Source of the DNA: Parus major
Taxonomy: Eukaryota; Chordata; Aves; Passeriformes; Paridae
Reading direction: 5' to 3'
DNA: 64,000 nt
Assembly (NCBI RefSeq): GCF_001522545.3
Contig: NC_031776.1
Span: forward strand, 28,841,634-28,905,633
Shown here: piece by piece, positions 39,901-53,641 of the stretch
Layout of the letters: every line of letters begins with the position of its first letter
Numbering within the stretch: the stretch's first letter is position 1
Translations under genes and position numbers: made by a program
The notes under the pieces: generated by a model
Database searches by the model: none
The model's input: only the letters and a program-made list of their open reading frames with translations
Told to the model about the DNA's origin: nothing

Positions 39901-42734
39901 GGGGAATGGGCCTCCTTGATGAGTGTAGCCCTGTGCTCCTGTGAAAACTGGGACTGATTTGGCTGAGTTATGAGCCTTGGAGAGCTACAATTTATTCATG
40001 TGTTGAGTATGACTGTACATCCATCCACCCAGAGGAGAGGCTGGCTGTCCTATGCCCACACTGGGGCTGGGGGAGACTCCTACAGGGACATGACTCATCA
40101 CTCCCAGAACTTCCAAAATCTCTGTGTCAGTCAAGCAGTGGCTGCAGCCTGGTGCACTGATCTGCCTGTAAAGGGATGGAGCAAATCCAGGCTTCCCTTT
40201 GTTTTGGAGAGACAAGGCTTAAATTGCAAGGAAATAACTTTTTCCCATTAGACCACAGATTTAAATAACTTTCATCCTTCTATTTAGCTTTATATGTTAG
40301 GAGTACTCTCCATCTCTCACCTGATCACTAGATCAGCTGTCCCTGTTGTACAGCCATAAAATGTGAGCAAACCCCAAGCCCTTGGCAGAAAATGGGAGTG
40401 CTGAAACAGTCTGAGCCATGAAGCAGCTCCTGGAGGCTGAAGTTGCCTCATTTGTGTTCAACACTTAAGGCTAAGCTGCAGAACATTTTGAAGAATGGTT
40501 TCCATGATATTTTCTTGGGAGCTCTGGAGCATAGAGAACAAAATGTGCTTCTGCAAAGAGGCCCAGAGCAAGATCTCTGTCTACTGCATATTTCTTGGGC
40601 CAGGACTGATTTTTAATGCTTGTTCTAGTTCAGTGGTTAGGAGGTAGGAGGACAGAACTCAGGCCAAGAACAGGTTAGGTTATTGATCTGTGATGGGCAA
40701 GATGTGTCATTTTGATCTATCCTTAAAATATACCCAACAATCCAATGAAGCAAACAAAACTAAACTTGCAAAATGGTGCCCATCAGCAGTGGCTGAACCA
40801 GCAGTCTCACTGGTGGGCTCAGGGTGTGCTGCACTGGTTTTGCATTAAAAAAAAAGTGATTGGTATATTTTTGTTGTTTTCAGAATGTTTGGTTTGATTA
40901 AAATCATGCAGCAGCTGGGATTATTTCACTTGTCCTATAACAGGTCAGTCTTGAAGTGAACAGTATGACTCCAGAGGGAAAAGTCATCCCATTTTGAACG
41001 GGGAGGTGAGAACAGAAAATAATCAGATTAATTCTTGAGTACATTGAAATCTTTTAATAGCTTAAATTTAAACAAATGCTTGCTTTAATATTTCTATAGT
41101 TGAAGGTATAAACCCCTAGGTACAAATTATTTTGAATTGTCAGGACAAAAAAAAAGCCCACCTCATGGCCCAAAAATTAAAATTAATTTTTCCTGGAGCT
41201 GCCATTACTGTCAGCATTTTCCACCCTGCCAAAAAGCAAATGAGTATTCTCCCCTCTAGGCGAGGACTGTAAGATGCCTCAAAGGTTTTTCTTAAAACTT
41301 TGAATCAAAGTAGTTTTCAAAGTTGCAGAGGGTCTTCATTTATGGAAAACTCAAGTCAAGAGAAAACTCAAATTTTTGGAGGATGAGAGAAACTGTGGCA
41401 ATTTGGAAAAAGATCTTTCAAGTTTCAAAAGTGGTCCTTTTTTAATAAACACAGTTGAAGACAAAAAAGAAAACCCACCAAAAACCAAAACAAAACTATC
41501 AAACAACAAAAAAAAAAGGTACAAAATAAGGTCTGTATTTCAAGGCCTGCCAAGGCAGATACATCTTCAAGGCTTTGTTTTTGCTTCCTGAAGGCTTTTC
41601 CCACTGCTCTGCTTTTTGCAGAAGCCACTTCAATGGGCTTTGGCTGTGCCTAGAGACACTTTGAGGAGGAAGATCAGGCTTAGGTGCTTGTACTCCCACC
41701 ATGGCTCCAAATCACCTCCCTCCTTTAAATGGGGTCTCCTGGAACCTGGGAGGTCCCACCTGTGGGTGAGGTTTGGGCCTCACACTGCCTTTTTTGGGGG
41801 AAGATTCACAGGAAAGCGTTTCCCCTCTTTCCGTATCTGTTAACTGCAGGAATTCAGGCTCCCTCCTGCCTCAGATGGATCAATAACTGGCTTTAATTTT
41901 GTTTGTATCTCATATTGACAAATTAAATGTGCCATGGATGGGTGAGAAGTGATAAACCCAGAACTTTCAGAGGATGAATCGGGACCATATTACTGTTCCA
42001 AGAGGACCACTCTGGCAATAAGGATATTTTAGTCACGTCACAGTCATCCAGGGGCAATCACAAATCATGAGGCAGGTCTTCTCTCCTATTTGGGGTGAAT
42101 TAGCCCAGCTTCTGTCTGTGGGATCATCAGGGCACTTGGGGTGCTGAGATCATATGAATACCCACCCCGTGCACTGCAATTTCTGCAATGGCACCGGGAG
42201 GATGCCACTGCTGAATAAGTACAACATCTTCCAAAGAAACAGAGGATTTGTGCCTTTATGCTGGGTTTTTCTAACATGCCTGCAGTGAAATTGTTCACAG
42301 GTCCCAAGGCAAGGAGAGCATGTCATAAAGTCCCAGCCTTGTGGGCAGCAGGATTTGGCTCTGAGAATTTGGAAGCAGTGACAAGGCTCATTAATGTCAG
42401 TGGTACTGGATCAGGGTGTCCTGGGGCACTCTCCCACTGAGGGCAGGAATACCTCCAGGAGCAGCAGTGCTTACAGTCCTCAGTGGAGGTACAATCCCTG
42501 TGTTAGGATGCCAGGCCAGAAGGAAGCTCATGTTCAGTCAAAGTTCAGCCAAAATATTCTTGGTACAGGTAAAACTTAAGTAAAAATAAATTTAAACATC
42601 ACCTGCTTAAAACTAGCACAAGGCAAAAACCTGGTCAATATTAATCAATGGGTAGGTGTTAATTAATGTCTTGTTTCTCAAGCCAAACACCATCAAGCTG
42701 GTAAACCACTTTTAACCTCACTTCCAGGTAAATT

Positions 42735-43080
42735 ATGTTTAGTTGCCCTTTTACCTGCTGTGCTTTGTATATAAATGAGCAGCAGCTCCCGGCAGACTCC
42801 AGCGAAAGGTTAGAGCCGCGCTCAGCATCCGCGATGAACGTTTGGGATCTTCTCCGTGCAGACAAGCGCGGCAGCAAAGAACGCTTGGGCTTGATTAATT
42901 GGGACAAATCCTACTTTGATGGGAGTCCAGAAGGTCCAGGGGCAAGAGCAGTTGTTAATCACTGTGTCTGCAGCTCGGTGTTGTGTAGTCCGGCGTGGGA
43001 AATATTGTTATGACATCAATACGCATCTCTGGGATGGATGATGCGTAATCCGTGTGATGCTTAAAGATACGCAGGAGAAA
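42735..43080 (+). promoter_or_regulatory. TATA plus CpG-enriched segment with small ORF
   Basis: TATATAAA at 42768-42775 is followed by 11 CpGs within 120 bases. An ATG at 42834 (G at -3) opens a 59-codon frame ending at 43013; an upstream in-frame ATG at 42735 lengthens it to 92 codons. The product (MNVWDLLRADKRGSK...) is unrecognised. A regulatory element is at least as likely as a small gene. Confidence 0.3.
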
Positions 43081-46000
43081 GTGGGAGAGTAACAAGGGGC
43101 CAGACCCTCATTTAAAATCTTTCCAGGCTGTGGATTGTCAAAATATCTCTAAAGGATTTTGGCAGCTTTGTCACTTCCCCTCCCCTGGTGCTCAGCTGTT
43201 ATTTAATTATTAACATGCTTGGCTCGGGGTTGTCTCGGCAGGTGGAAGAAAAGTCTCTGTTGAAAGTGATGGGAGTAGACTTGAAAATCTCAGCCTCATG
43301 GTTGTCGTGTAGGACCTTTTGGAATAGTAGGAGAAGATAAAATGTCGTGAAAAGCTGGATCCAAAGTCTGTCAAAGTCAGTGAAGTATTTCCATCACTTT
43401 GGTTAGCTCCAGGCTAATCCCTAAGAGTACTGATGAAGGAGGGGAGTGGAGAGATGTGGGAGCAATCCCAGCCAGCCTCCACTCCTGTGAATCATGTTCA
43501 TTGCCCAGCACTGGCCTTCTAATTGCAGATTTACCCTCGTGCTTTTTGCCTCACTCTGGGGCAAAATCACTGTCCCCTGTGTGTGTTTCAGCAGTTCCAG
43601 ACCCCTTCCCAAGCCACAGCCTCCAGCCAAAGGCTGCCAGAGGCTTCTCCTGCTGCACTAATGCCTCTCAGGCTGTGATTTTAATGACGTTTTGATGCTA
43701 GCAGGAGCAGCAGTATATGGATTCACACCAGCCAAAGAGTGTGTCTCCCTTCACCGAGGGAATGAGAAGGACTGTTTTCAGCAGAAGATGCCTTCAGAAG
43801 TGCCAGCAAATTCTTATTAGTGCAGACAAGATCTGGGGAGAGGTTCCCTCCCTGGATGACATTTTTGGCAGTTCTCTGAATATTTCCCCCTTCTGTGATG
43901 AACATGGCACTGTTGTCTCGACCATCAGCATTTCAAACAGAAACCCCTCTCATTGTGATTGGTGCACTTTAAAATCTTCTCATCTGTAAAACATTTCCCC
44001 CTCTAATTCTGGAAGCAAAACTGCAGAGGCAATTAAGTCCCCCCATTTAGCTTTTCTAGGAGGTTTCTGTGCTCCTTCTGTTTTATCTCAGTCTCAGCAG
44101 AAGGTGCCATATTCCAACAAACAAGGCAGAAGGAGCTCGTTAGGTGTGTTTGTGCACTGGGCAATGCATTTGTTAGAGAAAGCAGTTTGTGCTTCTAAGG
44201 ATAACAGAGATGCATCTGTGCATTCATTCAGCAGCAGCATAAACATGCACCTCACGTGCAGTAATGGTGGCAATTGAGCAGTAAGGGAGGGGGAGCAGAC
44301 CCCAGGGGAATCTCCCCAAAATAGTACATTTATGCCCTATTATTAGTCCTTCCACTTGCCAGCCTTTATTTCACACTGATGTGGCGAGGCTAAAAAAAAA
44401 TCCCCAACAAACAAACTCAGGAGAACACTGAAAAATTTCCTGCTCTTCCTTTAATTTCAAAACAATATCCTCATTGTGTTTACATCTGCACTCAGTAAAA
44501 TATATTGCCAGTTTTCCAGCATTCCCTGCCAGTCTGTTACTAATCCCCCTTTTCGTGTTTTCCCAATGACAGATGGTCACCATTGAGAAAGTTTCTAGAA
44601 ATTAGGTGGGATGCTCAGAAGTACTTACTGGCAGGTTGGGTAAAGGCACATTAGGATGAAATTTGAGTGCCACAAACACAGAGTTGATGGGCTGAACTCC
44701 TTTTTTTGGCCACATCTGCCTGGGATAGATAAGGCTGCTTTCCTCACTTGTTGGGACCACCTCTAAATTACTGTTAATTGATGCAAACTTGGTGAAATCT
44801 TTAACACTCACTTTCCCTAGAAATGGTAATATTTTTGCTTTTAATTTTGGTAAGAAAACAGGAAAAAAAAAAAAAAGCATTTTGTCTCAATCTCGAGTTT
44901 GGGTTTTTTTTTTAAACTCACAAAAAGAGTCTTTTGCTGCTCCAGTTCTCCTATCTTCTGTGCCAAGATTTTTTAGACTTGATATTGTTGGAAAAGATAC
45001 CAAGTTTAATTTTTTTTTTTTAATATAACTTTATTCAGGGGTTTTGTTTGCCTTTGCCCTGGGGTAAAAGGAATTTTAAGTTTCTTTTCAAAGGACTGTT
45101 TCATCCCTCAAGGCATGATGAGCTTAACATCTCAACACACTGGGGGTAACACAGATAGATACACAGAAGATAATGACCATCAATGACCATCAGCTCCAAA
45201 CATCACCCCTGGCATGGTCAGAGATCTGGTCTGGGAAAAGAGATAAAAGAACCAAGAGTGAGAACTGAATTAACATTGAAAGCGAAGAGATCTGTAACCA
45301 GTAGGAAACCAAATAGTAAGAACTGTGCAGCTTGGGACCAATGGACATTGAACCAATGAATTTCTGTGGGTTTTGACTCTTTAAGTGTCTGAAAAAAATC
45401 TGGTAAAATTCATGTCTCATGGAATGATTTTCTCTGCACAGCCCAGGCTATGTGTAGGTGAAATAATTTAAGTTGCACATCCTGGCCAGAATAAAGTAAT
45501 ACCTTGATTCCCTAACACTAAAAATGTTGGAAAGTTTTTGTTTTTCCTGCAGTTTCAGTGACAATATGAGCTTTCTTTTTTCCTTAAGTTTGACGTGATT
45601 GTGGTTACAAATACTCTAATTTCTAATCCCTAATTCCCTGAAAATATCCCTTTGTTTTCATAATAATGTGGGATTTTGGTGTTCTGTTGGAGGTTCCCTG
45701 CATTTCTGCTCTTTCCTATGGAGTCAGTTTAGTCTTTCTTCTCCTCTGGCCATTTTGAAAGCTGGATGCTCCCCTCATCTTTGAACTTCTTTCCATTCAG
45801 GTACTGATCATATCACCTGCCAGGTAACCCTCTCAGCACCCCTCAAAAGGCAGATGGGATGGCTCAGACCCACTGTATACATATTTGATTTATTCCAGTT
45901 CACCTGAAGTGCTGCTGCCAGGATAAACACTCCTGCTGCATCAAGCACACAAAGGAAGAAGAATGAGCTCCTTTCAGCTATATGCATTTAATCTGTGCAT

Positions 46001-49000
46001 TTAATGGATAAGAACTTTGTATTCTTTGATTTGCAGCCATTTTTCCCTTGACAGCTACTCATAGCCTGCAATAACTTGGGTGGTCCTCTCTCAGACTGCT
46101 CATTCCTCCTGATTTTAGAGAGAATTGTAGTGCTCAAGCTTGCTGAAAATGACTCAGTAAAGGATTTTACGTGTTCACCTCATTCAGGAGAAATAACTGT
46201 GGGTATAAACGGTTTTGACCTCAACAGAGTTATTTACACCAGCTGAGCACCTGACTGAGCCTATCCAAATCTGACAGTGATCTCTTCCTTTCTCAGCTGT
46301 GATTAAAATATTTTCTGTCTTAACCAACCTTCAAGGCCTTAGAGGCATGCTCTCTGCTCCATACCTCAATGTGTCAGCTGGGCTAATTTGGCATCAGTTG
46401 TTTGTCATGCAAGACAGATGAGTTTGGGTTTCTTTCAATTCAACAAGATTTGCTGATCAACAGTATCAGTGTTTTCAAATACTGCCAGCTACCATGATCC
46501 TGTTTGAAAAAGATTGAGTATTTGGAAACTAAAAGGCAGAAATATGAACAGAGCAGTACATACAGGTCTGAAAACAGATTAAGAGTTAAAGCCTTTGAAA
46601 CAGTACATGAGTTTTCCTCCTTAATGTGAAAATGATGGCTATCATCTGGTTTGTAAATTCATATCAGATGAACATCTTGGAACAGTAAGAGCTAAAGAGC
46701 AGAAGATGTACAACTGAATAGAAGGGAAAAACTAAAACTAAACTATCTAAAGATAAGGGAATGGACTCACAAATACTTCATTAGATGGGCTGTGGTACTT
46801 GATGTTAGCTGGGGAACAAGCCCTTCTACACTGGAGAAGAAATTTCTCTCCAAATGTGAGCACCACAGTATAAGAAAGATACTAAACTGTTTATGAGTAT
46901 CCAAAGAAGGGCAATAAAGATGGTGAAGGGACTTGAGGGGAAGCCATCCGAGGAGCAGCTGAGGTCCCCTGGTCTGCTCAGCCTGGAGAGGAGGAGACTG
47001 AGGGGAGATCTCATGGCAGTCTACAAGAGGGCTTTGGGAGGGATAGAGGAGGGGCAGACACTGATCTCTGCTTTGTGGTGACCAGTGACAGGACCTGAGG
47101 GAATGACACAAAACTGTGTCAGAGGGGCTGAGGTTGGATATTAGGAAAAGGCTCCTCTCCCAGAAGGTGCTTGGGTTCTGGAAGCACCAATCCTGCTGGA
47201 ACTCCAGAACTTGGAGAATACTCTCTGGCTCATGTATGATTTTTGGGGTGGTCCTGAGCAGGACTTCAATGAGCCCTGTGGGTCTCTTCCAACTCAGGAT
47301 ACTCTGTGATTCTATGAAATATATCTCTTTAAAGTAATTTGGTTGAAAGCTCTACACTGCTTGCTTCTATGCTTCAACAAAATTTTAGCTTTCCAACCTC
47401 GCATCTCCTGTTGCCAGAACCCATTTCATCACTTCACATTAGGAGAAGGAGTCAGGATCCTTGAGAGCTTGATGGCACAGAGAGGAGGGATGGCTTGGGA
47501 CTACATCCATCACGATAGAGCAAGCAGCAATAATTAGGGTTAAACTGCAGAAGTGTCAAGGTGGGAGAAAGTTGCAACCAGAGGTGTTGATGAGATGCTG
47601 TTGTCGGCAGTTTTATAATCCTTTTGTGGCATGTGGTTGAAAATTACTGTGCTTTCTAATAATCAGAGCAGCTCAATTTAAAATGCCTTGTTTAAATAAC
47701 CATTTTTAAAAGAGTCCCTACTGTTTTCTGCACTAGAAAACATCAGGATTTCTAGCCTTGGGCATGCTTTTCCTGGTCACCCAGGCATTTGAGGAAGGAC
47801 TCACTGCTCCTGCAGGGTCTCTCACCTTCCTCCCAGGCTGCTGGGCAGCACACACAACAGGAGCTAAGCAGTGTTTTAGAGAGCTGGGCAAAACAAAAAA
47901 AACATATCAAAATAGGGCTGGATTATCAGCAGAAACAAATCCATGTATTTCCCCAGTTATCAGCAGAGCGATGCTGATTTATACCAGCTGCAGATGTGAC
48001 CTAGGTCACAGCTCTCTGCTTCATCTCCTGAGCTGGGTGATGCTTGGAGGCTTTCTGCTGAAGTCTCATGGCTCAGGACCCCTCACTGAGCTGGGCCCCA
48101 CATGTTTACTGAGACTGTACATCTTACCCTCACATCCTCGGGGTGCTGAGCCTGTCCCATGGGTCACAGCACGTCTCCCCTGAGCAGGTCACAACTGACA
48201 TGCTGGCCTGTAATGGGAAGTGGCACTGTGCATCTGGGAGCAATGAAAGGAAAATGTTGAAAAAGTGACTTTTTTCCACATTTCCCAGTCTAAGATGTGT
48301 GATGTTGGATTGTGCCAGAACACTCTGTCCAGAAAAGAACTTCTTCTGCTCTCTTCATGCCAGCTTGCACAGGGGGACTCAAAAAGGCTTCTAAAGCATA
48401 AAAACTGGAAGCAGGGGACTTCCTCACTCTTAATCTTACAGTTTTAAAGTAAAAACACAGGAGAAGCAAACGGTGTTCTTCCTTCTCTCATCTACCCTTT
48501 AACCACAGCCAGAACCATTTATATTCTTGTGTAGCTCTTTCAGTCTGGTTGAAATAAGTGGATTTTCAGAGACTGGGTATTTCCCTTCCCTGCAGCATTG
48601 CTGTAGGACTCTGTCCCTGCTTGTTACTGGAGAAATTTTATAGCCCTGCAAGTTGAGTCAACAGTCTTTATCCATGTGTGGAAAAAAACACCCTTGTTCT
48701 TTTAGCCCTGGGATCCTCATCTCTCAGCCCTGGGTAATTTGGATTAGCTGTTACTCATGCAAACAGTGCCACTTTAGTTTAGTCTGATCTCATTTCTACC
48801 CAGAAAAGAGTCTGAGGGCCTCAGAAGTGTGGTGAGAGCCTTCTACTCCCAAAGAGCTCCTTCTATCGCTGCTCTGTAAAGTCAAACATCTTTAAAATCA
48901 GAACGACTGCAAAAGCAGAGTCCCAGTGTTCATGTCAGCCACAGCTAATATGGCAAAAGCCTTCCAGAAATACCCTTTCAGATGCTGAGCAGAAGTAAAA

Positions 49001-52000
49001 CTACCAAGGTCACCTCTGGTTTGATCTTGGCATGTGCTGCACATCCCTCGTTTCTCTGAACTCTGGCAAGGGCATTAACATCCCTTTAGAGGCGCTGCTT
49101 GCTTGGAACAGTATGTAGCTCTTCCAAAACCTGGTTGTGGGCTTCTCCCTGCCAGGTGAAGTTAATTGTGTTATGGAAAACTCATTTTATCTCCTAAGCC
49201 TTGCCTGAGCAGACTTCAGGCAGCAGCACTCGGTGGCTCAAGGACCTCAGTTGGCTCCTGGTGTCCCAGCACAGGCTGGGAGTGAAGTCACTGGGAGAGA
49301 GCTGGCACATTGATTAATAAGACAAGAATGTGGTGGTTTTTTAAGGAATATGATGCTTTCTCTGCTTTCAGAAAACTTTCAACCAAGGTAAGGCACCTTC
49401 CTAGAAAACAAGCTGCAGTTTCAAAATGATGTAGAAATCCCTGGGGGAGTTTTTCTGCCCTGCACCACGCAGAAGATCAGATGGGATTATTACAGTGGTC
49501 CTGCTGGCCTCAACATCTGTGAAAGTTTGCTGCAGTTCCTTTGAATAGCTACTCTGCTTAGTAGGAGGTGACTTATTTTTTTTTCCCAGTTGGCATGTTA
49601 TCAGAGGAGATCAAACTAATTGTGGATTTCTCTAGAATTACGGTTATGAATCTGCTCTAATAAGGCAGTAATTCATATCTTGAGTGATTTATGGCCTGAG
49701 CTGAAAGCCCTCTGAATCCCTTGACTCCATTGGGATTTCCTAAGGCAAGGTCATTGTAGAATTGTGCTTCCTTTTGCTGCTGACACCCTGATGGTGTGGA
49801 ACCAGCACCTTCACAGCGCCACTTATCTGTTAGCATTTATACAAAACATCACGAGTGGATCCAGGATAAATACAATTTGTATACTATTTTCTTATTCACC
49901 TTATTTAACAGCTCCCAAAGTCCTCTCCTGCCTTCCTCTGCTGGGGTACTGAGGTGACTTGGGAGGAGTTTTAGGAGGCAACTCTTCACTCTGGAACTTC
50001 TGTGGTTAAAATTCATTTAGCTCCAACAAAGGAGGGTAACGAGTGTTTATAGTCCCTGTGAAGTAGTTTTAACCTAGGATTCAAAAGACAAAGACTGCTG
50101 TTGAATAGCAATGTTTATTTAGCATTCTAGCATTTAAATCTTTCTCTGTTTGGATGTGTCTTTCCTTTTGAACTGGAAGCATAAATTTCTCTGCCTGCAA
50201 AACTTTTTTTCCCTGTCTCACACCGAATCCCCAGAAAATCATCAAATATTCTTGTAAATCTCAAAGATACTAGGGAGTTAGCCCCCCTTCCTCCCCATTT
50301 AGACCTTTGAAGGCTGGTGTGACTAGAATGATTGTGGAGTTATAGTTCAGAGTCAGAATAAAAAATGAAGGGAAGCATTTTGCAACACTGTAGCCTGTAC
50401 AATAACTAATTACTTATAGATTTTAGGTCACATTTGAAAAAGACAAATACTGAAATAAATGGATTATCGCTTGGAGCTACCATTAACAGTGTGTTTAAGC
50501 ACTTTGGGGTAAAATCAGCCTGTGTCACAGCAGAGCAGCTGCCTGCATCAGTGCATGATCCTGCCAGTGCCTGTGACAGCCAAACTGGCTCCTCTGCAGG
50601 GTCAGAAACACTTTCAGCTTGGGCTCGTGTACTGCCCTGGACCTTTGCTGGACCATGCTGGTGGGAAAAAGTTAACCAAGAAAAACCTGACCAGCTCTGA
50701 AACCAAGTGAGACTGAAAAAAAAGTCTTAGGGTTTTGAGGCCAGATGCTGCCCTCCACTGTGATGTCTAACAGAAAAAACGAGGAAATGTGCTGGCAGAT
50801 TTGTGGTGATGTGATCTAAAACATCAGAAGACTTCAGAAGAGAGGAATGAAAATACAGTCATTGACCCATATATGATGAGTTGAATTTAAGCTTTAGATG
50901 TAGCCTGCATGTGTATTAAAGTTGTTACCTGTCATATGAATGTAATGCAGAAAACTAATTAATTTATTGCATATTTTAATACAATGTCTTAAACACATTC
51001 ATTGCCTTTTTTACCTTTGCAGCTGGAATCATCAATAATTTTGCTAAGGAGGTGTGTTATGATGTATTCAGCATAAACTTCAGGCTTTGGAAACCTGGAG
51101 AACTGACTTTTAGCTGGTAAACGTTTTGCTCTTCAGCTTATCTCCCTTCCTACGGGGCTTGAGATGGGAAACTTCAGTTGCTTCCCTGTGAATTTTGGAA
51201 AATATTTCCAGCCACACACATATCCCACAGTGTCTGGCTGGTCCCCATTCCTTCAGAGATGGCAGAAGGCTCAGTTTTCTCCCCAAAAGGAAAAAACTCT
51301 CAGCTTGGCACCAGATAGCCTCTATGAAATATTAATCTTCTTGGAAAGGTAGTGTCAGATACATTGGAAATGCTGTTTTAGGGCTCCAGAAAAGGTTTGT
51401 GTCCTCAAGGGTCTTTGCTAACTTACCTCATAAATACATGTGAGCCAGCAAGATAGGACAAAACTACCCAAAAGACTCCAATTCATCCCAAATCTCTTCA
51501 GATCACGAGGAATGGTCAGGAACGGGGATGAGAGCATCTGGAAATAACATCATTCCTAAGGGAAAGTGTTCCATTTTAATTAATTGTATTCCTTTTATCC
51601 ATGACAGTGTAATTGCATTTTGCTTAACCAAGTCTTTTTAATTGGTGCTGGGCATGAATGATAAGCAAAGCTGTGGCACTCCTTGTTGGTTGTCACAGGC
51701 AGCTCTTTCAGGGCAGTGCAGGATGGTTGGGTGACTTTGAAGCTGGGGTGGAACAGCTGGAGCTGGGTATTTGGGAGGGAGAGGGTTGGTCCTGTGAACC
51801 AACCTACAAATCTCAGGGCTACCCCTTTCTGTAGATGCAAAAGGGTTTTTTGTTGCTCACCAACCATCCCACGGTGACTTGTGGCACTCCTCCTGCCCCA
51901 CTGGGCCCTCTCTTAGACTGGAGAAGTGAACATGTGAGTTATGAGTCCCCTCCAAACCTGCTGCACAGGGATCCCAGTGCTGAGGCTCCAAATGTCACTG

Positions 52001-52509
52001 CTGGGACTTTTGTCCTGCCCCCACAGGGGTGAGGCTGGGGATGGGCTGTGCAGCTCTCCCTCCTCTGTCCCTCCGAGGGGACACCTCTGACATGCTGGCA
52101 AAATCTGAGGGTTTACTATAAAAAATGTGTTTCTAGCTGTTAAAGAGTGGGGAGCAAGACTTGTACAAGTGTCACAGCTGCCCAGCAGTCTCTCACAAAC
52201 CATTGGGCACAAGATGCTGCACCACAAAACCCTAAAACCACCCAGTCTTATATTGCAGAATTCCTTTCTTGGATGATTGGTTGACCCCTGCTGCAATTAC
52301 CAGGGGGTGAAACCACCACAGCCTCCCTCATTCCCTCAAACCAGGCACCCCACTCTCGGGTTTTGGTCTCAATGTGCATGCTGTCAGCTGTTCAACAAGA
52401 CAAAATACATTTTAGTCCTTTCCCACAACACAGGTGGGACATCACAGGCACCCTCTGGATGCATTGCCAGGCCTTTGTGGCCGTCACTGCCTTCCCACTC
52501 CTGGGATCC
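43081..52509. other. Intergenic sequence
   Basis: Unique sequence apart from the CR1 copy at 46.9-47.3 kb and homopolymer runs near 44.87 and 45.01 kb. No supported gene or strong regulatory signature. Confidence 0.7.
46888..47318 (+). mobile_element. CR1 LINE, 5'-truncated, plus orientation
   Basis: Reads GGGCAATAAAGATGGTGAAG, CTCAGCCTGGAGAGGAGGAG, GGGGAGATCTCATGGCAGTC, TTGGATATTAGGAAAAGGCT and CTTCCAACTCAGGATA, and ends TCTGTGATTCTATGA, the complete avian CR1 3' terminus. It is about 430 bases long. Small frames on both strands here are CR1 shadows. Confidence 0.92.
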
Positions 52510-52930
52510 TAGAATCATGGAATGATTTGAGTTGGAGTGGACCTTAAAGGTCATCAAGTTTCAAATCCCTGGGCAGGGACATCTTTTACTAGACCAGGTT
52601 GCTCAAAGCCCCATCCAGCCTGGCCTTGAACACTTTCAGTGATGAGGCATCCACAGCTGCTCTGGGCAACCTGTGCCAGTGCCTCACTACCCTCACAGTA
52701 AGGAATTTCTCCTTGTCCTATCACTACTTGCCCTTGACAAAAATCCCTCTCCGTTCTCTTGCAGGTGTTTGGAAGGTGTGCTCCAGGAGCTCTTTCTCTT
52801 CCCCAGACTCTCTCAGCCTAGGAGAGGCGCTCCATCCCTCGGAGCATCTTCTCAGCCGCCTCCAGCAGCTCTCTGTCCCTCCTGTGCCGGGCTCTCCGAG
52901 TTGGACACCGCTCTCCGGGCGGGCTCAGAC
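52510..52930 (-). mobile_element. CR1 LINE, 5'-truncated, minus orientation
   Basis: Starts AGAATCATGGAATGATTTGA and continues with GGACCTTAAAGGTCATCAAG, CTAGACCAGGTTGCTCAAAG, CCTGGCCTTGAACACTTTCA and CTCTGGGCAACCTGTGCCAG. The distal part (52,800-52,930) runs into a CpG-rich segment, so the boundary is approximate. It supplies the start of a spurious 243-residue frame. Confidence 0.9.
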
Positions 52931-53215
52931 GGGAGCTGAGCAGACAGGGATGCACAGAAGGATGCTCGGTTCTCCGTGGGAGCAGGCAGCGGGGCAGGGG
53001 CAGCCTCCGGGCCGGCCCGGTGCCGCGGCTCTCCCGCAGCGGCTTGGCGGAGCGGCGGCGGCCCTTGAGCTCCCCTTAGTGCCGGCAAGGGGCATTGAGA
53101 TAAGCGCTTATCCCCGCGGCAGGGATGGGGAGGGATGCCCGCAGGCGGCTGACGGGTCCTGGAGCCCTGCCCGCCGCTCATCCCGCAGTCCCACTCGTGG
53201 CATCCCGTCGGGATG
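52850..53215. promoter_or_regulatory. CpG island downstream of MARCO
   Basis: About 33 CpGs in 360 bases (eye count), with GGCGGAGCGGCGGCGG-type sequence. It lies about 1.1 kb beyond the MARCO stop codon and abuts a CR1 copy. It could drive a non-coding transcript, including one antisense to MARCO. No transcript evidence is available. Confidence 0.6.
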
Positions 53216-53372
53216 TGTGTCCTTGCAGGGAGACCTGTACTTACTGAACGAAAATTGCATCAGTCGCATGGGATCCAAGAAAGCCCAGTTCAATGTTTTC
53301 TCCCTAATATCTACAGGTGTGTGTGAATAAATTTTTTTTTTTAATCTATTCGACCATGTATTTGTTTAATTA

Positions 53373-53404
53373 TTTTATTTATTTATTTATTTATTTATTT
53401 ATAT
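53373..53404 (+). repeat. (TTTA)n microsatellite
   Basis: About seven TTTA units, beyond the MARCO 3' end and next to the 53-kb CpG island. Confidence 0.95.
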
Positions 53405-53544
53405 TTAATAACAATCAATAGCTTATTCATGCTTTGCTATATTCTTTATTTGTCACTAATTTGCTTTACTGGAGCATCTAATTTCTAAAGGCATGAAAAT
53501 CTTAGCTTTATACACCAGATAAGCAAGGGGTGCTGCTCCTGGAG

Positions 53545-53622
53545 ACAGCTTAGGAAATGCTGACAGAGAAGGGAAGGGACTTAGCTAAGGTCAAAAACAA
53601 ATGCCGTGCTAAACCAAGGTAG
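53545..53622 (+). repeat. 78-bp direct repeat, copy 1
   Basis: Identical over 78 bases to 53642-53719, starting ACAGCTTAGG and ending CCAAGGTAG. The spacer between copies is a transposase-adapter-like 19-mer, so the duplication is probably an assembly artefact and not biology. Confidence 0.95.
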
Positions 53623-53641
53623 TCTAGATGTGTATAAGAGA
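53623..53641 (+). other. Probable residual Tn5/Nextera mate-pair adapter
   Basis: The 19-base spacer TCTAGATGTGTATAAGAGA contains 16 consecutive bases of the Tn5 mosaic-end adapter (AGATGTGTATAAGAGACAG), preceded by TCT as in the mate-pair junction of two mosaic ends. Together with the exact flanking duplication, this points to untrimmed library adapter in a contig join. Confidence 0.85.

Larger units (their letters stand above)
30693..42734. other. Intergenic sequence
   Basis: Unique sequence with one CR1-type fragment (32.9 kb) and candidate elements (33.5 and 36.7 kb). The 194-codon plus-strand frame at 32327-32911 is a Ser/Pro/Leu-rich reading of pyrimidine-rich DNA and is not taken as a gene. 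Confidence 0.7.

Noticed and set aside
52599..53330. 243-codon plus-strand frame
   Set aside because: The first part is antisense CR1 and the rest is CpG island; the product is low-complexity Pro/Gly/Arg/Ala.
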